Assembly: GCF_029081005.1 (NCBI RefSeq)
Contig: NZ_JAJQTQ010000004.1
Span: forward strand, 160,402 to 224,401
Direction: 5' to 3'
Length of the DNA stretch: 64,000 nucleotides
Source: Halomonas elongata
GTDB lineage: Bacteria; Pseudomonadota; Gammaproteobacteria; Pseudomonadales; Halomonadaceae
Shown: piece by piece, positions 60,257-64,000 of the stretch
How positions within the stretch are numbered: position 1 is the stretch's first letter
Layout of the letters: every line of letters starts with the position of its first letter
Made by a program: the position numbers and the translations under genes
The notes under the pieces: model-generated
What the model saw: only the letters and a program-made list of their open reading frames with translations
Databases searched by the model: none
What the model was told of the DNA's origin: nothing

Positions 60257-61294
60257 ATGGATATTACCGAACTGCTGGCATCCTCGGCAAAGCGGGGTGC
60301 TTCCGATCTGCATCTTTCGGCGGGCATGGTGCCGATGATACGCGTCGACGGTGAACTGGAAACACTCGGAGTGCCGGTCGCCGATGACCAGGCGTTGCGC
60401 CGGGATCTTCGGGCATTGCTCGGCGAGCAACGCTGGGCCGCGTTCGAGGCCGAGCTGGAGGCCGATGTTGCCCTGGAGCTCCCGGGGGTGGCACGTTTCC
60501 GCGGCAATGTCTTCCAGCACGATCGTGGCATCGGAGCGGTATTTCGCACCATTCCCGTCGATGTGAGGGGGCTGGCCGAGCTCGGCATGGCGGAGTCCCT
60601 GGGGCATCTGGCCGAGTTGCGTCGAGGCCTGGTTCTGGTGACGGGACCCACCGGGTCGGGCAAGAGCACGACCCTGGCGGCGATCGTCGATGCCATCAAC
60701 GAGGCGCGACATGAGCACATCCTGACCATCGAGGATCCGGTGGAGTTCGTGCATCACGGCAAACGGTGCCTGGTCAGCCAGCGTGAGGTCTCGCGGGATA
60801 CCCGTAGTTTCGCCGCCGCCCTGCGCGGTGCCCTGCGCGAGGATCCCGATGTCATCCTGGTCGGCGAGATGCGTGACCTGGATACCATGCGATTGGCGCT
60901 GACCGCCGCCGAGACCGGTCATCTGGTGCTGGGGACCCTGCATACGCTCTCCGCGACCAAGACCATCGATCGCATCATCGATGCCTTCCCCGGCGCGGAA
61001 CAGGACATGGTGCGGTCGATGCTGTCGGAGTCCCTGCAAGCGGTGGTATCGCAAGTGTTGTTGAAGCGCCGAGGCGGCGGGCGTGTGGCGGCTCATGAGC
61101 TCATGGTCGCCACGCCGGCGGTCCGCAACCTGATTCGCGAGGACAAGGTGGCACAACTCTACTCGGTGTTGCAGACCGGCGCCGCTCAGGGCATGCAGAC
61201 ACTGGATGCGGCGTTGGCCCGGCTGGTTGCCGATGGTGTGGTGGAACGTGACGAGGCGCAGTCCTGTGCACGGTCCCCCTTGCCGGGCCTGTAG
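60257..61294 (+). CDS. pilT: Type IV pilus retraction ATPase PilT
   Basis: PilT powers pilus retraction and twitching. The 345-residue ATPase has the N-terminal PAS-like module (MDITELLASSAKRGASDLHLSAG), Walker A GPTGSGKST near residue 130, the Asp box, Walker B (DPDVILVGEMRDLDTM), the His box (TGHLVLGTLHT) and the PilT-specific C-terminal AVRNLIREDK motif (AIRNLIRE in Pseudomonas). I chose the ATG at 60257 because GAGG precedes it; the open frame upstream lies opposite yggS. No pilU follows; anmK is convergent. Confidence 0.96.
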   Translation: MDITELLASSAKRGASDLHLSAGMVPMIRVDGELETLGVPVADDQALRRDLRALLGEQRWAAFEAELEADVALELPGVARFRGNVFQHDRGIGAVFRTIPVDVRGLAELGMAESLGHLAELRRGLVLVTGPTGSGKSTTLAAIVDAINEARHEHILTIEDPVEFVHHGKRCLVSQREVSRDTRSFAAALRGALREDPDVILVGEMRDLDTMRLALTAAETGHLVLGTLHTLSATKTIDRIIDAFPGAEQDMVRSMLSESLQAVVSQVLLKRRGGGRVAAHELMVATPAVRNLIREDKVAQLYSVLQTGAAQGMQTLDAALARLVADGVVERDEAQSCARSPLPGL

Positions 61295-61302
61295 AGGCAG
61301 CG

Positions 61303-62433
61303 TCAAGGCGCGTAGACCCCCCCCAGGATGCGTGGTCCAGCGGCGCCGGTGACCGAGGGCAGGTTGCCTGGCAACTGTTCGATTCGGCGCCAGGCCAGCC
61401 AGGCGAAGGCCCCCGCCTCCAGCCAATCGGCGGGCCAACCGAGGCTGGCGCTATCTTCCAGGGGCGTGTCGGGTAATCGTCTGGCCAGCCTCGCCAGCAG
61501 ATCGGGGTTGTGGGCGCCGCCCCCGCAGGGAATCAGTCGATCGATCGGCGGGGCGTCGAGGCGTTGGCGGGCCATCTCGATGCCCAGTGCGATGCTGGTG
61601 GCCGTGAGTTCTGCCAGCGTCGCCTGTACGTCCTGTGGGCGCTCGTATCCCGACAGCCGTGCCTCCAGCCAGTCGAGGTTGAACAGTTCTCGTCCCGTGC
61701 TGCGCGGTGGCGGTTGATGAAAGAAGGGCTCTTCCAGGAGACGCTCGAGGAGGACGTCGTCCACGTGTCCCGAGGCCGCCCAGGCGCCGTTCTCGTCGAA
61801 ATGCCCGCCACGATGCCGAGTGTGCCAGGCATCCAGCAGTGCATTGGCGGGGCCGGTGTCGAAGCCCAGTGGCGATCGGGGGTCCCCCTCGGGCGGCAGT
61901 AGGGTGAGATTGGCGAAGCCACCGAGATTGAGGATGACGCGCCATTCGCCGGGAGCCCGAAAGACGGCCTGATGAAAGGCTGGTGCCAGAGGAGCGGCCT
62001 GGCCGCCCGCGGCCAGATCGCGACGTCGGAAGTCGGCGACCACGCGACAGCCGGTCAATTCGGCGAGCAGGCTGGGGTTGTCCAGTTGCAGAGTATAGGC
62101 GGGACCGCCATCGTGCCCCGCCGGTGCGTGCTCCACGGTCTGCCCGTGGCTGCCGATGGCGGTGATGCGCGAAGCCGGGATGTCCTGTTGCTCGAGCAAG
62201 GCATCGATTGCCCTGGCTTGCAGTCGAGAGAAATCGGCCTCGGCACGGGCCAGCTCGGCAAAGCCGACGCGTTCGGTGTGGCAGAGTCGCCACAGGAGAT
62301 CACGGTGGTGAGGGGGCAACGGCTCGCCATGGGTCGCCAGGAGCCGCGGTGGTGTATCGGGGGTGATGTCGACCAGGACGGCGTCGATGCCATCGAGGCT
62401 GGTGCCGGACATCAGGCCGATGAATAAGCTCAT
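61303..62433 (-). CDS. anmK: Anhydro-N-acetylmuramic acid kinase AnmK
   Basis: AnmK opens and phosphorylates 1,6-anhydro-MurNAc for cell-wall recycling. The 376-residue ASKHA kinase has the phosphate-binding start FIGLMSGTSLDGIDAVL, AIGSHGQTVEHAPAG, VILNLGGFANLTLL, FDTGPANALLDAW and the adenosine motif IPCGGGAHNPDLLARL. I chose the ATG at 62433 because GGGAG lies 6 bp upstream. It is divergent from tyrS, a common pairing in Pseudomonas-type genomes. Confidence 0.96.
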   Translation of the reverse strand: MSLFIGLMSGTSLDGIDAVLVDITPDTPPRLLATHGEPLPPHHRDLLWRLCHTERVGFAELARAEADFSRLQARAIDALLEQQDIPASRITAIGSHGQTVEHAPAGHDGGPAYTLQLDNPSLLAELTGCRVVADFRRRDLAAGGQAAPLAPAFHQAVFRAPGEWRVILNLGGFANLTLLPPEGDPRSPLGFDTGPANALLDAWHTRHRGGHFDENGAWAASGHVDDVLLERLLEEPFFHQPPPRSTGRELFNLDWLEARLSGYERPQDVQATLAELTATSIALGIEMARQRLDAPPIDRLIPCGGGAHNPDLLARLARRLPDTPLEDSASLGWPADWLEAGAFAWLAWRRIEQLPGNLPSVTGAAGPRILGGVYAP

Positions 62434-62544
62434 GAGGACTCCCGGGTTAGGCTCAACCGTCGTTGCGGAGCATGATAGCATTGGCGAAATACAGTCGCCG
62501 ATCAAGGTCCCGAGTGGACCGCCTTGCCGAGTGGAGAGGAGAGC

Positions 62545-63744
62545 ATGACCGATGTAGCTGACGCGCTAGCGTTGCTCAAGCGCGGTACCCACGAGATCCT
62601 GCTGGAGGAGGAGCTGGAGAAGAAGCTGCTCTCCGGCCGTACACTGCGTATCAAGGCGGGGTTCGACCCCACCGCGCCGGACCTGCATCTGGGGCATAGT
62701 GTGTTGCTGACCAAGATGCGCCAGTTTCAGGATCTCGGTCATGACGTCATTTTCCTGATCGGTGATTTCACCGGCCGTATCGGTGATCCCACCGGCAAGA
62801 ACGTCACCCGCAAGCCGCTCACCGAGGAAGAGGTTCGGGCCAACGCCGAGACCTACAAGGAGCAGGTCTTCAAGGTGCTCGACCCTGCCAAGACCGAAGT
62901 GCGTTTCAATGCCGAATGGTTCTCCGGCATGAGCGCTGCCGACATGATCGAGCTGGCGGCGCAGAGTACCGTGGCGCGCATGCTCGAACGAGACGATTTC
63001 GAGAAGCGTTATCGCGCCGGCCAGTCGATTTCCATCCATGAGTTTCTCTATCCGCTCGTGCAAGGCTATGACTCAGTGGCGCTGGAAGCCGATATCGAGC
63101 TTGGCGGTACCGACCAGAAATTCAACCTGCTGATGGGCAGGGAGGTACAGAAGCACTTCGAACAGGAGTCGCAGGTCGTCATTACCATGCCGTTGCTCGA
63201 GGGCCTGGATGGCGTCCAGAAGATGTCCAAGTCGCTGGGCAACTATGTCGGGGTCGACGAAGCGCCGGGTGCCATGTTCAACAAGCTGGTCTCCATGCCC
63301 GACAGCTTGATGTGGCGTTATTTCGATCTGCTGTCCCTGAAGAGCAACGAGGAAATCGATGCGCTCAAGCGATCCGTCGACCAGGGCGCGAACCCCCGGG
63401 ATGTCAAGATGGCGCTGGCGCGTGAGCTGATCGGCCGCTATCACGGCGAGGAGGCCGCGGCCAATGCACACCGCAGTGCCGGTAACCAACTGGCCGATGG
63501 CGAATTGCCCGAGGACCTGCCCGAAGTGGATGTCGACTTCGAAGGCAGTGCGGAGGTGCCCATCGCCGCGGTGCTCAATCGCGCCGGCCTGGTGCAGAAC
63601 AGTGCCCAGGCCAAGGACATGCTGGGCAATGGACGTGTCAAAGTGGATGGAGACGCGGTGGCGCGGGATCATGTATTGGCCGCCGGGCGCAGCTACGTGA
63701 TCCAGGCGGGCAAGAAGCGCTACGCGCGAGTGACGATTACCTGA
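62545..63744 (+). CDS. tyrS: Tyrosyl-tRNA synthetase
   Basis: TyrS charges tRNA-Tyr. The 399-residue class I synthetase has the HIGH motif as HLGH (residues 48-51), the KMSKS motif intact (226-230), and a C-terminal S4-like RNA-binding domain ([32 protein letters not shown] region, described in part). Length and motif forms fit the TyrZ-like subgroup of Pseudomonas. I chose the ATG at 62545 because GGAGAGGAG precedes it. In many gammaproteobacteria tyrS lies just before an rRNA operon, as the following promoter suggests here. Confidence 0.96.
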   Translation: MTDVADALALLKRGTHEILLEEELEKKLLSGRTLRIKAGFDPTAPDLHLGHSVLLTKMRQFQDLGHDVIFLIGDFTGRIGDPTGKNVTRKPLTEEEVRANAETYKEQVFKVLDPAKTEVRFNAEWFSGMSAADMIELAAQSTVARMLERDDFEKRYRAGQSISIHEFLYPLVQGYDSVALEADIELGGTDQKFNLLMGREVQKHFEQESQVVITMPLLEGLDGVQKMSKSLGNYVGVDEAPGAMFNKLVSMPDSLMWRYFDLLSLKSNEEIDALKRSVDQGANPRDVKMALARELIGRYHGEEAAANAHRSAGNQLADGELPEDLPEVDVDFEGSAEVPIAAVLNRAGLVQNSAQAKDMLGNGRVKVDGDAVARDHVLAAGRSYVIQAGKKRYARVTIT

Positions 63745-63782
63745 CTACGCGTCAGTTCGACGCCACCGAGCCAGATGGTATG

Positions 63783-63807
63783 AACGCCCGCCGCGAGCGG
63801 GCGTTTT
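63783..63807 (+). terminator. Rho-independent terminator after tyrS
   Basis: AACGCCCGC and GCGGGCGTT form a 9-bp stem with a 5-base loop, followed by TTCGT and preceded by A-residues. It closes tyrS before the rRNA promoter region. Confidence 0.85.
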
Positions 63808-63905
63808 CGTCGGTCGCCGCTGGTCGCGTTATACACAGTCGCCATGTGTCGCCAGGGGATGTGGATGAATTGTCATCGCCTTGAGATCTTTTCTTCACAA
63901 AGGGC

Positions 63906-63934
63906 TTGCACAGCCGGCTCGTGATCCGTAAAGT
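63906..63934 (+). promoter_or_regulatory. rRNA-type promoter (rrn operon beyond the right edge)
   Basis: TTGCAC (63906-63911) and TAAAGT (63929-63934) are 17 bp apart. An A/T-rich tract (63881-63900) lies upstream like an UP element, and a G+C-rich segment follows. The remaining 66 bases hold no gene. No 16S sequence is visible, so the rrn assignment is inference from promoter type and tyrS linkage. Confidence 0.6.
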
Positions 63935-64000
63935 ACGCATCCGCTGCCGGCGACGGGTCAACGTCGCAAGCGGTGAAGGGTGGTAGAAGCCCCTGTTTTG

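Noticed and set aside
63752..63961. 69-codon minus-strand frame in the tyrS-rrn gap
   Set aside because: It crosses the tyrS terminator and the rRNA-type promoter, lacks a ribosome site and resembles no family.

Overview
The window (about 63-65% G+C) reads as chromosomal DNA of a gammaproteobacterium, most likely Halomonadaceae (Halomonas or a close relative). This is inferred from three things: the Pseudomonas-like order of housekeeping blocks, a tmRNA encoding the tag ANDDNYAQGALAA, and a cbrXAB-crcZ-pcnB-folK-panBCD block of the Pseudomonas type. No database search was possible, so the genus is an inference.

Left edge (1-1397): a P4-type tyrosine integrase, cut by the window edge, faces away from the 3' end of ssrA (tmRNA). 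The right boundary of an island integrated at ssrA is therefore probably visible, and its cargo lies outside the window. Next come smpB, ratA-rnfH, bamE, fur, recN (with a candidate LexA box) and the heat-shock set grpE-dnaK-dnaJ with two good sigma-32 promoters. An accessory block (9767-16668) interrupts the usual dnaJ-dapB link: a LysE-type exporter, two EamA exporters, an Fe/siderophore-type ABC importer (ATPase, permease, binding protein), a DUF2218 protein and an esterase-like lipoprotein.

Core block (16797-40221): dapB, a carAB leader that looks like an attenuator, carA-carB-greA, yhbY, rlmE, ftsH-folP-glmM-tpiA-secG, tRNA-Leu(GAG), initiator tRNA-fMet (with an unusual U1:U72 mismatch), rimP-nusA-infB-rbfA-truB-rpsO-pnp, and an MFS exporter. 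These genes cover pyrimidine/arginine precursor synthesis, lysine synthesis, envelope precursors, protein quality control and the translation/transcription machinery.

Minus-strand block (40281-52667): an acetyl-CoA acetyltransferase, panD, panC-panB, folK-pcnB, then an RNA-only region (about 45800-46300). That region carries six successive stem-loops, each with an AACAACAAC-type loop, behind a sigma-54 promoter and TGTTAC/GTAACA upstream sites. It lies directly downstream of cbrB-cbrA-cbrX and is best read as a CrcZ-type sRNA that sequesters Hfq/Crc and links the CbrAB two-component system to carbon catabolite repression. A 140-bp IS5-type MITE with a CTAA target duplication sits between gluQ and cbrX.

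Right part (52933-64000): an aminotransferase and sfsA; the minus-strand run yggS-proC-yggT-metX-metW followed by a coupled unknown protein with a sigma-factor-like N-terminus; pilT; anmK; tyrS; and finally an rRNA-type promoter, so an rrn operon probably begins just past the right edge.
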